Positions 11,881-24,460 of a stretch of DNA of 64,000 bases are shown one piece after another. A model generated the notes under the pieces. That model searched no databases and was not told the origin of the DNA. It saw only the letters and a list, made by a program, of their open reading frames with translations. A program made the position numbers and the translations under genes. This stretch comes from Branchiostoma floridae (lineage: Eukaryota > Chordata > Leptocardii > Amphioxiformes > Branchiostomatidae): the NCBI RefSeq assembly GCF_000003815.2, contig NC_049986.1, positions 7,831,918 through 7,895,917 on the forward strand, in the 5' to 3' direction. Each line of letters opens with the position of its first letter. The first letter of the stretch is position 1.

Positions 11881-13306
11881 TATATGTAATCTTTATTGAC
11901 ACAACAAAAGTACAGCGACTTTCGTAAGGCCTTTTCAATTCTATACATGCATTCTATCAAGTGTTTACAAATGGAGTAACAAACACAATGGACGAAATAT
12001 GATCGCTACTCTTATGGTACAGAATCCCTCGGTATAAAGAAAATTGTGACATAAGTATACATTGTAACAGTTAAACGTATCATAGTGTTGCTTGGTTGTA
12101 CATGATTTGGCAAGCACACATCATGATCGCCTGTAAACTCATTTGTATAGGCCGCAGTCAATGCCCAAATAGCAAAATAAACATTGCAAATCTGTTAGAA
12201 GTTTATGATAGTCTAGTAAGTACATACTAGTATGTGGTTTCTAACGTCACTAACATGCAAAGAAATTGGTCGAAGGATACGTCTCATGCTATCACCCATG
12301 GCAGAAAGAAAAACATGGCCACTTACCACTTTGGACTGACATCTATAAATCCACCACGTAGGACACTGACTCAACAGGTTTCTTCTCAAGGCTAAATCCG
12401 GCCGAATCAGTAGGAAAGGGGTTCGTGCCAAAAAACGGTGACAGTCTGGTCTGGTGAACACGTAAAATAGACCTTGTGAACTCTGCCCTATGTAAACAAA
12501 GAGCACATGACTTCCACGTGGTGATTTAAAACTCGTGATCTTCGATCCCATGTAATCGGATCCGATGTAGCGTAAGGTGAAACTCTGGAGTGTGATAGAA
12601 AGAAAAACAGCACAAAAGTACGTTATGCGCCTGCCAGAGAAGCCCAAATACCGCAGTAAATAGATCAATCAATCAATCAATCAATCAACTATCGATCAAT
12701 CAAACAATCGATCCTTCCATCGATCAATTAATCGTTCAATCAATCAACCAACCAATCGGCCAATTAACATACCTATCAAACGATCGCTCGATCAATTCTG
12801 TTTGTACCATTTTCACAGCCACCTTACATTATGAACCAAATTAATATAGAAGATCATAGAAGGTATTGGCACCTTCTATAATCGTTTAACTCATCTATAA
12901 AGTATAACGTTATTACAGTACATACTTGCGCACCCAGGTATCCAACCCTGTTTTTAATAGCTATGTGGACCCTATATTCGAATTCAACACCAGTGCACCA
13001 GAACCCCCGACAACTTCCGGACCGATTTTTGTTGACACCTTTATTAATATGCACAAAGATTGGAGGGCCATAGGATCCGATATCACACGTCTACGCGACT
13101 ACGCCCTCAAAAAAAATACCACCCTGCTCGCCCCTATCCTTTAGTGGACTATTCCAAATATGACCTTTAACCTATCACACGTGGTCTTGTTGCAGCTGTA
13201 GTGTCGGAACAAATCTCCGAGTTTTCTACACTTGAAAAACTATATCTTAAGATAGATATTGGACGAGAAGGATATAGCTTGTCCCCTGGAGTCTTTTCTG
13301 GGATTA
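11881..13306. promoter_or_regulatory. Divergent upstream region shared by ABHD6-like and PPAN genes
   Basis: The stretch between the two divergent genes probably holds both promoters and any ABHD6 5'UTR exon. No clear TATA box or start element was recognised. It contains a degenerate (ATCA)n tract at 12663-12790 and two open frames without recognisable homology (12668-12213 minus; 12926-13144 plus). The placement as a promoter is inferred from gene orientation only. Confidence 0.35.
12663..12790. repeat. Degenerate (ATCA)n microsatellite
   Basis: Starts as a clean ATCA tetranucleotide run and decays into variants (ATCG, ACCA, ATTA) over about 125 bases. Confidence 0.9.
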
Positions 13307-16300
13307 ATGGCGCGTAAGAAGAGCGGGAAAAGGGTAAGGTTGTCTTTTATTTCTAGATGTTGGATGAGGAGGGAGGGGGGCATAAAAAAAATTATGCTGC
13401 GTGCACGTGTGGTGGTCACCAATCATTCCCGATGCTGTAGACTGGATGTCCCCTTGATCTTTTTACCTGAAGCAAAAATAACACTACCGGTTTCCACAGG
13501 GGGTAGAGGCAAAGTTTTGGCTACTTTTCAAACTTTCTGAAACCACGGCACGACTTTCCTCACTTCACTCAGGTGAAAAATGAGTACCTAGCTTTGGCTA
13601 GGTCCGTCCCTCGAATAGGATGCTAAATAGAGGACCCATGTTCCTGAAGAGCCACACACTGAGCCACTCTTATCAAAAGATTAGGGGGTTTATCCTGGTG
13701 TGAGTGGATCAAACCATTCCAGCTAAATGGTGTTGGGAATTTTCCTGTGTAGCCTTGTAACACTTGCTTCCCTATTAAGTCAGTTAGATGAACTTACCAA
13801 AGCTTGATGTTTCTGACTTAGGGAGAAGACTAAATGCTGGTACAGTGAGTTCTGTATCTGTATCTGTACATAGTCGGTATAACGGCCCTTTGGTGTAACA
13901 CACCAGCTACACTAGAGTGTAGTTCATATCAATGAGCAAACTCATTAAAAACTGTGTTGTTTTCCAGAAGGGGAAGGCCGCCAAGCAGGCCAAGCAGAAT
14001 GCTGAGTACGAGAGGGAAGACCTGAAGAAGGCTCCTCACACGTTTGTGATCGCCCGAGGCAAGGTGGGGAACAATGTGGGCCAGCTGGTCAAGGACATGC
14101 GTAGAGTCATGGAGCCTTTCACTGCTTCAAACCTCAAGGTATTTTTGTTTCGAAAATAATTTCATTGGGTTGGTAGAATGTAGGATATAGGTAGGCTTTT
14201 AGCTATGATCTTATTATAGGGGGTCCAAATTTTTTGGTGAGTCACGGTAAGTGATATAAGTGCCACTATTGTAGGGGGCCCAGGGGCATCCACCTTCCAT
14301 AGTGCAGAGTTTTTGAGAATTCCAAGTTAAGATTGTGTACTCCAAGGTATCCTGAGGGGCAAAATTACTGTCAGAGAGGTCACAATAGAAGACTGTGACC
14401 ACAAATAACCTAGTTGCATCCCTGGTCAATCAGGATTTCATGCTTGTTTAAGAGAGGATCCGCTCCCCAGTGTAGGGCATTTTAAGAAAAGCGTTTCCAA
14501 ATGACACCCATGCTTGGCTAAAAGCCTGATGCTACCATAGTCCTCTACCCTCAGCCATGAGTACTAGTCTGGGACTAGGTAAAGGTGAATGAGATTCGAA
14601 CCAGGTCACCAGGTATCAGTATTCCCAACATCAGAGATAATTAAGGAGTTGTTGACATCTTTGTCTTCCCTACAGGTGAGGAAGAAGAATGTCCTTAAGG
14701 ACTTTGTTGCTGTTGCTGGTCCCCTGGGAGTGACTCACCTGGTCATCTTCACCAAGACTGACAAAGGAGTCAACATGGTAGGACCACTTGTATATCACTA
14801 CCATGTGCTATTTACTAAAATGGATAGAAATATATATGGAAGAAAAAACACCAATATCTGCAACCCTGTACAAGTGACCACCTCTACAAAAGGACAACCT
14901 GGCCAATATGACCATTTTTCCTTAAAAAAAAACACTTCTGAAGTGAATAGTCATTTTCATTGAGGAAGGCAGCAGTGGTATTGAAAATCTAATTCATGTT
15001 CACCTAGTGCTGGAAGAAAGTTTGGTATTGTACTATGATTAGTATCAACTCAGATGAGATTCAATGATATAATTTAATTTTTCCCGTTGACACAGGAATT
15101 TTAATGCCCACATAGGCCAGATTTTACTGTCTGAGTGGCTATCCTGGGCAGTTTGACTATAGTAAATTTGACCATACAGAAGACCATAAGTCAGAAACTG
15201 CAGAAATAATTGGATAAGATGTCCATTGGAATGATCACAAATACTAACCTTGATGCTGGACAAATATTTGACAATCTTTTCATGGTAGAAAAAGGAAAAT
15301 GTTATAAATTTCCTTCCAGCATTCTTCATACACCTTTGATGTGTGTGATAATTAATGTTTCTTTTGCAACTGAAAGAAATAGTCGGTCAGCGTACATGAA
15401 TCAATGATTAAATCATACAAGGCAGATGTACAGGGTAGATACATATATAGCTTAGCTTTTAAGTTGTATTTAGGTAATGTTTCATATTCTAATGATTCAG
15501 ATTGAGTTTATTTAAACAAACTATTTTGTTTCCTAGAAATTTTCACGTCTACCGAGAGGTCCCACCCTGTCCTTCAAGGTTGACAGCTACGCGCTGTGCA
15601 AGGACGTGCTGTCCACGCTGAAGAGACAGCAGACATACGCTTCCCAGTTCCAGCACTCCCCGCTACTAGTGCTCAACAACCTGGCACGGGAAGGCATGCA
15701 CTTCAAACTCATGTCCACCATGTTTCAGAACATGTTCCCTTCGATCAACATCCACAGGGTAAGGAATCTCTATCATGGATAGATGTAGCTGGTCTTGAAT
15801 ACTAAATTTTGGGAATAGTTGTAAGTCAGGTAAAATTCAGGTGTCCAGAAAAGATTTTAAAACATCAGATAAAGTAGAGTGTTACTTCTATCAACATCCA
15901 CAGGGTAAGGAATCTCTGTCATGGATAGATGTTGTAGCTGGTGTTGAATACTAAATTTTGGGAATAGTTGTGAATCAGGTAACAATTCCAGTGCACAGAA
16001 AAAAGCATGAATTGAAAGAAGAATGTCAGCAAAACCTAATTACAAGCCACTTTTCAGAGCTTGAATGTGAAATTTTATACATGTAGGTCGCTTTAAAATT
16101 TCAAACAAGTAATACAACAAAGGTTTTACTAATTTTCCTCTTAGATGTAGTTTTGATTTTAAAATGACTCAAGAATATATTGTATGTAATTACCTCTTTG
16201 TACGTAAGTGGTTACCTTTCACAAATGCCCATGGTGCATCCACAGTCAAAGAATGTGGTGCACAGCTCCAATTTTGGTTGCACAAAAGTGCATTTAAAGA

Positions 16301-19300
16301 TTGCACTACTTGTAAACTTGAAATAATCCACTATCTCTATATATGCAATTATCAGAAATGTTATATTTTATGCACAGCTCACTAACTTTCACATGGCCTG
16401 GACATACAAGTATTCACTTGCACTGCTATGATCCTGTTTTTTCCCTTTAGTTGAAGCTCAACACCATCAAGAGATGTGTACTCTTCACCTATGACCCCGA
16501 CACAAACATGGTGGACTTCAGACATTAGTAAGTTTTACTGTATACTATACTGACACATTGATGGCACACATTATGATTTGCTGAATTAGGGTAACTTGTT
16601 CAGTTGGAGATGTTTAAACTGACTCTTCTGAATAACTCCACAGCAAGTAAATTTTATGGTTGACATCTTCTGCAGACTGCAAAAATAATGAGGTAGGGTG
16701 AAAAAACAACATAAGTAAAAAAAAATGCAAGAAAAAGAAGAAAAAACAGACAAAAATTAATGAGCGTGTTGGTGCCATTCATAAAATTTACTTGCTGTGG
16801 CCTAAACTGAATCCCAGTTTGAATTATGCATGCATGAGGTCAGAGGTGAAAGCCACTAACCTGTAAACAGTTCTTGTTTAGACAATGCATGTCCAGACAT
16901 GATGTTTTGTTTATGTCTCAGGGGCCTTCAAATTTGATAACGTTTTACTTTAGTACCAGAAACTAGGGCTGGGTACCGGTACAGAAAATTCAGGTCCAGG
17001 TCCGGTTCAGGTCCAAAGGATTAGGTCCAGGTCCGGTCCGGACCTGAACCTGATGCAGTATGACTCATACCGATGGTCCATTTCACTACAAAGAAATCTG
17101 TTTGGTGGAGTATTAGACTTACACTGGCATTTTAAAATCCTACAACGCTAACTGCACTTGTAAATTGGCTGTAAAACTTGGTAGAAATTACTATGAACTC
17201 TACTCTGCTTCACTCTTGTTATTTTCTTCCACCTGCAAGCGCCAAAACGTGTAAATGCCTGATAAAATAATCTGTTAATTTTCTAATCGGTCCAACATCC
17301 GGTCACCTAATTTTTTCAGGTCCGGTTTTTCTGGACCGGTCCAATAAGAAAAAACGGTTTTGTACCACTACGCTGTACCGATGCCCAGCCCTGCTGTGCA
17401 TGCATGGTACACACTGTGAACTGGTTTATTTGTTCTTCCTCAGCAACATTAAGGTCGTACCAATCGGCATGAGTAGGGGGGTGAAGAAACTGCTCCAGTC
17501 CAAGGTGCCCAACCTCAAGAAGTATGAGGACGTCAGCGAGTACATCTTAGGGTGAGAGGACCAAACAGTTCTTCTAAAAATGTGCACAATGATAAGTATT
17601 AGAACATGTTGCATATTACATTGAATTAGAGCATATATTTTTGTCATTTCATGTATAGATACACATGTACATGTAAGTGCATGTGCATATAGTTATGAAT
17701 GTATAAAGTAATCAGGGCTCAAAATCCTTTTTTCTACAAACATGCACTGTAGCAGGTAACATTGAAATTTACATGCACTTGAAAAATTTTACCTGCACCA
17801 CTCTGGGATAAGGAAGTATGGATCATACTAAAATTGTTAAGGAACCATTGCAGCTGATAACAATCCATGTACACCTACATCATTTATGTATAAAACCAAA
17901 TACATGGATCAGTGCAGGTTAGGTACTGGTAGACATCAGAAATACCTGCACAGCATATGCAGGCAGTATTTTGAGCCTGGTTTTCTAGATATTTCAAAGA
18001 ATTTGTTATACTATATAATATCTGCATTAAACATAGTACCAACATGTGTGATGTCAATGCTTGCAATATTTTTTGGCAACACCTCAGGGGTGGAAACCTT
18101 TCTGAGAGTGAGGCTGAGCCTGATGGTGATCAGAATGAGGTTGACCTGCCACAGCAGGTCGCTGGTCGAGGAAACGAGGCTTCGCAGAAAAGTGCCATCA
18201 GACTAACAGAGGTCGGTACAGATAAATTTTATCCATTGTTAATACCATTTTATTTCTTAAACATGCAATCTGAATGAAAACAAAAGGATAGAAAAAGTAG
18301 TTTCAATCTCATGAATGTTATACTATACATACATGTATTAATTAGGATGTTAAGTTTTACTTTATACCTTTATTTTGTGTAAAACATGTAGTTGCTGCCA
18401 GACACCTGTACAATTGCCATTCAATAAAGTTCATCAGGTACATGGAGGCCAATTTCTATTGGGAATGGTATTTGATGCTTCACATAAACTGCCCATATAG
18501 TGTGCATGTTGGTGTAATATTGTATTTTAATATGGTTTACTTAGAAAATGATGTTTTTCAGGTACAAAGATTAAACCTTGATTTTTCATCTTTAAAAAAA
18601 AATTTAAATTCCTAGATTGGTCCGAGACTGAGACTCCAGCTGGTAAAGATAGAAGAGGGGCTGTGTGAGGGAGACGTCATCTTCCACCAGTTTGGTAAGG
18701 AGACTTAGGTGAAAGCGTATGTGAGACTGAGGTTTCTTGAACTAGCTATAGTTTAGCTCAAGTGAACTCAATAAACTCTAGCATTTGGACTAGTCTTCCA
18801 CTAGTTGTGACAGAAAGGATAGATACGTGTAGTATTTACAGGTACAAGTCATCATCACAGTGTGATGGACATCCAGCAACAACAACAACAACGGGTACAC
18901 TGAACCAGGAAAATTCCCCTGTACTAGCTACAGTGTTTTTGAGAAGTACGATAAACAATGGATGATGGCTTAATGTGGTGCTTGCATGTAACAATATTGA
19001 TAACAGGCTTTACCAAAGGAGGCCATATAATATACTATGGTGAAAAGTTTCAAGACCTTTTGTTATTTTTATTTCAGTGACAAAGTCAGCAAAGGAGATA
19101 GAAGAACTCAAAGAAAGACGAGAGGAAAAGAAGTAAGTATCTTTTAATAAAACTTTCATCTTGGGTAACTGTCAACCATGCTGACTTCTTATCCTGTCTG
19201 TTTCCATATTATTGGTAAACAACTTTTAAGAAGGAAGTATTCAAGGAATGGTATAGGTACATGTATACATATTAGTCTAAATTGTTTTGATGACATTTAT

Positions 19301-22247
19301 ACTACTACTTATGCTGTATACCGAACTCTGAAGCAGGGTTGTAGCCAGTCGAAATTATTTTCCGTCCCCTCGACTTTGAATGGAAATCCTAACCTTTGAA
19401 CTTCCTAGGAGGGTCCGGAGCCATGCTCCCCTGGAAAATCTTGAAATCTAGACACTCTGTAATGTTATTTCTTGCACTTTGACTTTGAGGGTTAAATTTT
19501 GCTCACAGAGGACAGAATGGGCAAAAAAATTTTTTGTCCCTGTCTGCAAAATTCCTTCAAAGGACGGAAGGACGGGTGCTGGCTACAACCCTGCTCTGAA
19601 GTAAAGCAATTTTTTTATCCATTTGCCTGAGATGAAAACGCACACAAGAACTTATCTTTCAATGTTCCTTCCCAGAATGATCAAAGCACAGAGGAAGGCT
19701 GAGCAGGATGCAAACATCAAGAAGAAAGAGCAACTCAAGGAGGAGAACAAGTAAGTCAAGATGTACCCTTTAAGAGCAGTTTATTCTTCTGACCATGACA
19801 TGAATGCTGACTTTTAGTCTTTTTATTGTTATCAAAAGAAACGTGTTTAATTTGCAGACAATTTGTACACAATTTGCAGAAATATCTGCCTGGTGTAGAA
19901 AAGTGACAAAACAAAATGGCTGATCTATGATGTCACAAACCATCATGGCGGCACCTATTGACCTGGGGGTAAAACAGAACAGGTTTTGCTTCTCAAACCT
20001 GTAAGGCCCATTTTCTACGAGACGGCAATCGCTATGCGCTCTCACTGCGACCTAGATAGGATATGTGTAACCTTTGATTTAATACTATATCATACAGTAT
20101 GTAAAAGTGTGACTGAGAGGACAACAAAACACACAAAGTGTAAAAAAATTTGTTTCTTTTCTATACAATTCGTTGAGCGATCTGTAAAATTTTAGGTCAC
20201 AGTGAGACCGCAGAGAGAGCGCTGTCCTATTGGAAAGGGAGTATAATGACACATGTTGGCATGAAAAGTATAAATATCCAGTATATATGGATGTAGGCTG
20301 TCAGCAGTGTGGAGGTATAGTGCTTACACTTGCGTGCTTTTATCTCTTCAGGCAGCGATCTCTGGCAGGCATAAAGAGGAAGCAGAAAGACAATACAGCA
20401 GTTAATGAAGGTACGTATCTAGTATAAAACTACCATATATACAAATGTAGCCTATATTGTATTATAGCTCCAGTTCCCCGTGCCGCTATGTGTTCCATCA
20501 ATAGATAATTAGTTGTTTGGCATTTGAATATTTACCTTGAGAGCTGTGATTGCCAACATAATCCCTGACTTGCCCTGAATCAGCTAGATAGAATGAGTTG
20601 CTATCTTTACTCTCAAATGTTGTGCATTTCTACTAGATGAAGAGCTATTGGCAGAAATGTGGAACAGTGATGGAAGAAATTTCATTGAAAGACTGCTATG
20701 AAGAAGCATGGAAATTGGCAATATATGCATAAACTTTGATAGTTAGCCTGACTAAAATCGTGCTCCTAGCGGCCGGCCCTACAATTGCCGCCGCCCTAGG
20801 AGGGGGTCATTAACCCCAGCCAGCGAGAGATTGTGTAATCACAGGCTATGCATAAAGTATACTTACTGTACACATGCATGTTGTATTATGATGTAATGTC
20901 ATACATTGGGGACCTTTTCTACTCTCTACAGAAAACCCTGAGGACTCCTCTGATGATGACACAAAGTACTACAGGCAGGAGGTTGGGGAGGAACCAGATG
21001 CAGGTAATATTGTTAAAGAAGAAATACAGCTTTGCATGCAAGTGAGAGGCCAAATGTTGTAAAAACATGAATCAGGGCTCAAAGTACTTTTTTCGGCATA
21101 CCTGCACTGGTGCAGGTAACATTGAAATTACCTGCACCACTCTGAATTTAGGAAGTATGGATCATACTAAAACTGTTCAGGTCCCATTGCTATTTTTCTT
21201 TCTTTTATACTTAATAGGTGGTAACAGTCAATGCAGCTAATAACAATCGACATACAACTACACCATAGGACATTTACATGTATGTATAAAACCCAGTACA
21301 CGGACTTAGGTTTCAGGTTAGCTGCAGGTAGACACCAGAAATACCTGCACAGCACCAATTTTACCTACACTAACCTGCATATGCAGGTGGTATTTCGATT
21401 TATTAGATTAATATGTACACACCTGTACTAGTTATTTGTTTGGTTAATTTTTGTGAAGAAAAGATGATTGACACATCCCGGATCTGCAACAACCATAGGA
21501 TGTCTTAGTTTCAACTTGATGTCAGCTTGCTACAGTATTTCTTCCAAGTTAGTAGTCAAACCTGTTAAAGTTTCCACTCCTACATAAGAACCATCTGGCC
21601 ATTGTGACATCTTTTTGGCCGTCCCTTACAAAATGTAGGTACTATTTCCCATTGACACAAGCATTAAGGTGTCTATTGTGGATTGCCCTCATATTCGGTG
21701 TGTGGGTAGGTCTTGATGACACCTCAAAGTTCCCCTTGCAGCTTTCTAAGGTACCGCAGCAGAACTTCCAGTTTTGTTATTCCATGTTTTGGACGTTACG
21801 GTCTTAATTTTGTAGTGTTAGATACTAAGTAGCTATTATTTGATTCAAATATATAGCAACTAACAAATATCTAGCCTTTTCACTGGATACACTTCAATGT
21901 ATATGTGAACGTTGAGTTGGGTTCAAATGTTTTTTGTTTTTTCCTATTTAGACTTAATGCTGTCACGAACATCAAAGAGGAAACCAGGCAGGCAAGACTT
22001 TTCTGAGAAAAGAAAGAGGCCAAGGAGTGAAAGTCGGCCTCAAGGTGCCCACGGAAACAGGAACTTCAAGAAGCCGAGGAGGGAAGGACCGGGAAAGCCT
22101 GGGTTTAAAGGACAGAAGGGGGGGTTCAAAAGGAAACAGTTTGATGAGGGGAAGGGAACCGGAGAACAGAAGAAGTTCGGGCCAAAAGGGAAAGTGTACA
22201 GGGTCAAGGGAACAAAAGGACCTATGAAGGGGAAACGTTCAAGATAA
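13307..22247 (+). CDS. PPAN: PPAN / SSF1 (Peter Pan) ribosome biogenesis factor
   Basis: Thirteen coding exons: 13307-13333, 13968-14138, 14676-14777, 15537-15758, 16451-16527, 17444-17551, 18088-18211, 18616-18694, 19078-19132, 19676-19750, 20352-20410, 20932-21003, 21952-22247. All junctions have GT/AG ends and consistent phases; the product is 488 residues (human PPAN 473). PPAN is a nucleolar Brix-domain protein for 60S subunit assembly, acting in 27S pre-rRNA processing. The Brix domain covers about residues 25-320: 'PHTFVIARGKVG', 'RRVMEPFTASNLK', 'GPLGVTHLVIFTKT', 'LMSTMFQNMFPSIN', 'SESEAEPDGD', 'IGPRLRLQLVKIEEG'. A charged coiled segment follows, then an acidic stretch ('EDSSDDDTKYY') and a long Lys/Arg/Gly-rich nucleolar tail. 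The 9-residue first exon was chosen for its in-phase ATG and strong GTAAGG donor; it is the least certain exon. A poly(A) signal candidate (AATAAA) is at 22448. Confidence 0.96.
13545..13650 (+). repeat. SINE core/tail fragment in PPAN intron 1
   Basis: Contains 'CACGACTTTCCTCACTTCAC' and 'GTCCCTCGAATAGGATG', shared with the body of the tRNA-derived SINE at 26385-26545 (opposite strand). The tRNA-like head is missing. Confidence 0.5.
16638..16800. mobile_element. Short TIR MITE in PPAN intron
   Basis: A 163-base element starting 'CCACAGCAAGTAAATTTTAT' and ending with its reverse complement 'ATAAAATTTACTTGCTGTGG'. Related copies are at 54273-54768 and, one end only, near 50746 and 52815. Confidence 0.8.
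16965..17393. mobile_element. TIR element with GGTCCGG repeats (hAT-like MITE)
   Basis: Ends 'AGGGCTGGGTACCGGTACA' and 'TGTACCGATGCCCAGCCCT' are imperfect inverted repeats; inside are clustered 'CAGGTCCGG' blocks. An inverted relative lies at 41195-41515. The hAT assignment rests only on the CAGGGCTGG-type ends; no clean 8-bp duplication was found. Confidence 0.6.
17713..17979. mobile_element. TIR MITE, CAGGGCTCAAA ends, copy 1
   Basis: Begins 'CAGGGCTCAAAATCC' and ends 'GTATTTTGAGCCTG'. The interior is rich in 'ACCTGCAC' motifs. A diverged second copy is at 21073-21398 in another PPAN intron. Confidence 0.65.
19326..19601. mobile_element. hAT-type MITE with intact 8-bp target duplication
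   Basis: The element 19334-19593 begins 'CAGGGTTGTAGCCAG' and ends 'CTGGCTACAACCCTG', perfect 15-base inverted repeats. It is flanked by CTCTGAAG at 19326-19333 and 19594-19601. TIRs starting CAGGG and an 8-bp duplication are typical of the hAT superfamily. No transposase; about 260 bases inside a PPAN intron. Confidence 0.9.
21073..21398. mobile_element. TIR MITE, CAGGGCTCAAA ends, copy 2
   Basis: Diverged copy of 17713-17979, sharing 'AGGAAGTATGGATCATACTA' and 'CAGAAATACCTGCACAGCA'. The right end is degenerate. The stretch 21690-21785 also holds the dispersed 'GGTACCGCAGCAGAACTTC' repeat seen near 36915, 42010 and 45955. Confidence 0.6.
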
Positions 22248-22254
22248 TAGTATT

Positions 22255-22420
22255 GATGTTAGCTTGAGAGTTCATCTGTGTTGGTAGAACTACTTTAACT
22301 GTAATATCCAACACGAAAATTGGGTTCACACAAATTTTCGACAGAACAGCACCAGTCTTTGCCAAGGAATGAACAATCCACTGCTGCCGTAACGTCACAC
22401 GCCCATTCCTCATTAACTGG
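22255..22420 (-). mobile_element. Penelope-like element tail in PPAN 3'UTR
   Basis: Reverse-orientation copy of the tail found at 9880-9985 ('CAGTCTTTGCCAAGGAATGA', 'AATCCACTGCTGCCGTAACG'). It starts eight bases after the PPAN stop, and the nearest AATAAA (22448) lies beyond it, so the PPAN 3'UTR probably includes retroelement sequence. Confidence 0.65.
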
Positions 22421-22453
22421 GAAAATTGGAGGTAGAAAATTGTAAAAAATAAA

Positions 22454-24130
22454 GTTGTCCAAAACGCTTACCTGCTGGTATGAACTTGTTACCACTTATA
22501 TCGACTATCTTTTGCTATTTTTGTCTGGTGCTAACACGCTTAATTTTGGAGATATTTGATTTTTAGTAGGCCATGTCATCTTTCCTACAATTTCGTAATA
22601 AAGAGCATATTACTACACAGAGAAATGTTCCAGCAAGTAATAGTGGATTAACAACAGTCAAATTAGCGAATTTTCCAACCCAAAACCTTCAAATTACACG
22701 CCAATGAGAAATATTTAACCGCCGTGTCATTTGTTTCGGAATAATCATCAAAATTACTACCTATTAAGTTTGCTACATTTGTATAAAAGTAAATAAATGA
22801 TTTTTTTTTTTCTGATATGAAGACAAACCGTTTAATACTCCTTAATTTTCACCCTGTAGGATGGGATAAGAGCGATAGAATATATTTATGAAAATGGTTG
22901 GAAGCAGGCGATATCTATTCTACAGGTAAATGCCAATGAACTGTGGTAACGTAAATTACAGAATCTCTAACATTTGGAGGAAAGCCGAATAGTGTACATA
23001 CTGGCTCTATTTGAACTGATCAGGTCATGTTCGTCTATAATGCTGGACCTCTTATCTTCATGTTGCTAACTCAGAGTAGCAAAAAAGTGTATCTTTGTTA
23101 TCCGGAATACCGTAAAATCTTGTTCGTCCTGTACCCACCCGGACTCTGCGGAAAGACACCCAAGATATGCAAGGTCTCTATCTTGGCGGGGTCTATTTAA
23201 ATACGAGCTAAGTAACAAAGGATTCACGCAATCACACGCTCTAGGTCAGAACCGCTTCGTCCTCGCGTCCTTTAATCAAGTCTTTGGGAATAGCAGGACA
23301 TGATGCGATGGCAACATGCACCAGATGGACTGGGCCTTTCTAGCAAAAGCTTTCGGTATTGGAAAGACAACAAACTAAACACCAGTTATCGCACTTCTTA
23401 TAAAACATTTTTTAATGTCAGGACAATCTTTGTTCGTGGAACAAACACAATGTCACATCAATATAGAATGAATGTGCTACCTAACAAAATGTCCATCCAT
23501 ACACCTTTATATATATATATATCGTGTGGTTAAATAATACTGGCAGAAAGAACTGTGTAATATGTGTATAACAAGGCTTTTGTTGATGAGCAAGGCTATA
23601 AACAACATTATCATATAGCCAGGCGCCGCGGACCAATCAGAAGGCCCCGTTCCACGTTGGTTATGACGCCGTAACACAAAGATCCAGGCCAGGCAGGTGG
23701 GTTTCGCTCCTCTGATTGGTCAGAATGAATCGACACCGGTGCCGTTGTCGATACATTTTGACCAATCAAAAGTAGCGATACACACAAGAAAGTAAGATAT
23801 ATGCAGGCATTGACCAATAAAAAGGAGCGAAACAAATACCAGAGCAGAGGGAACAGGTACAGACTGTAAGGGGGATGGCTCCTTCTAACATTGATAATGA
23901 GTTTTGTTCGTTCTAAAAAGCCCGCAATGTTTCGGATATTTTTGTGGAAATTTTTGGTTTCAAAATGCAGTGTGTAATCTCCTTACATGTGCACGTACCA
24001 AAGAACAAATGTGAATTTTCAGAAATTCGATAAAGGACACACAGGGATGTCGATCTCGGAGATTCGAGGACGAATCTTGAAAAGAAAAGGGGGAGTAGTG
24101 TAACAGTGGTGTTCAAGGACTGCTAAACCG
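22454..24130. other. No gene recognised (22.45-24.13 kb)
   Basis: AT-rich intergenic sequence with short uninformative open frames. The only notable content is a CCAAT-box cluster (23634-23818) and an isolated copy of the 15-mer GGTAACGTAAATTAC at 22945. Confidence 0.5.
23634..23818. promoter_or_regulatory. Cluster of four CCAAT boxes
   Basis: CCAAT at 23634, its reverse ATTGG at 23715, CCAAT at 23762 and 23814. Four sites in 185 bases in both orientations is the pattern expected for an NF-Y-bound promoter or enhancer. No gene start was found next to it; the downstream ATG at about 23876 opens only 13 codons. Function is inferred. Confidence 0.3.
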
Positions 24131-24260
24131 AAGACGCCTAATGGCTTAAGCCTTTTGGCCGAACGGGTTGCACGTTCGATTTGTGATCCGGATTTGTGTT
24201 CGGCGCGGGTTCGAATCCCGGGAGTCGGGGTGTCGGGGTGTTGTTTCTTTCTGTTCTTAC
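24130..24260 (+). repeat. tRNA-derived sequence (SINE head or tRNA pseudogene)
   Basis: An A-box-like 'TGGCCGAACGGGT' at about 24156 and a canonical B box 'GGTTCGAATCC' at 24208-24218. The flanks do not pair into an acceptor stem and the A-B spacing is long, so a functional tRNA is unlikely. Confidence 0.5.
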
Positions 24261-24460
24261 TCGCCCCTCGTATTTCTACATTCCTATGAGAAATGAAAAG
24301 TCCCAGCATCGTAAAATTCACTGAAACAGGAACATATAAACAGACTGCATTGTGACTCTATGGCAAGCCAAGCCCACCTACAGTAACATTACAGCAGATA
24401 ATACGTCTTTGGTTGATGTGCTCTTGCTGAACATCCGATGACATGTTGAAGAAAAAAAAT

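Noticed and set aside
12213-12668. 151-codon minus open frame upstream of ABHD6
   Set aside because: No recognisable domain, composition unlike the neighbouring genes and no splice context. It could be chance or UTR.
12926-13144. 72-codon plus open frame ending shortly before PPAN exon 1
   Set aside because: Looks somewhat protein-like but has no recognisable family and no clear start or exon boundary. Left unassigned.
20638-20702. Possible extra PPAN exon after an acceptor-like CTACTAG
   Set aside because: In the PPAN phase it meets TGA after 21 codons and lacks a donor. The splice from 20410 to 20932 gives a conserved protein without it.
24130-24260. Functional tRNA gene
   Set aside because: The B box is perfect, but the acceptor stem does not pair and the A-B spacing is too long. 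Kept as a tRNA-derived repeat.
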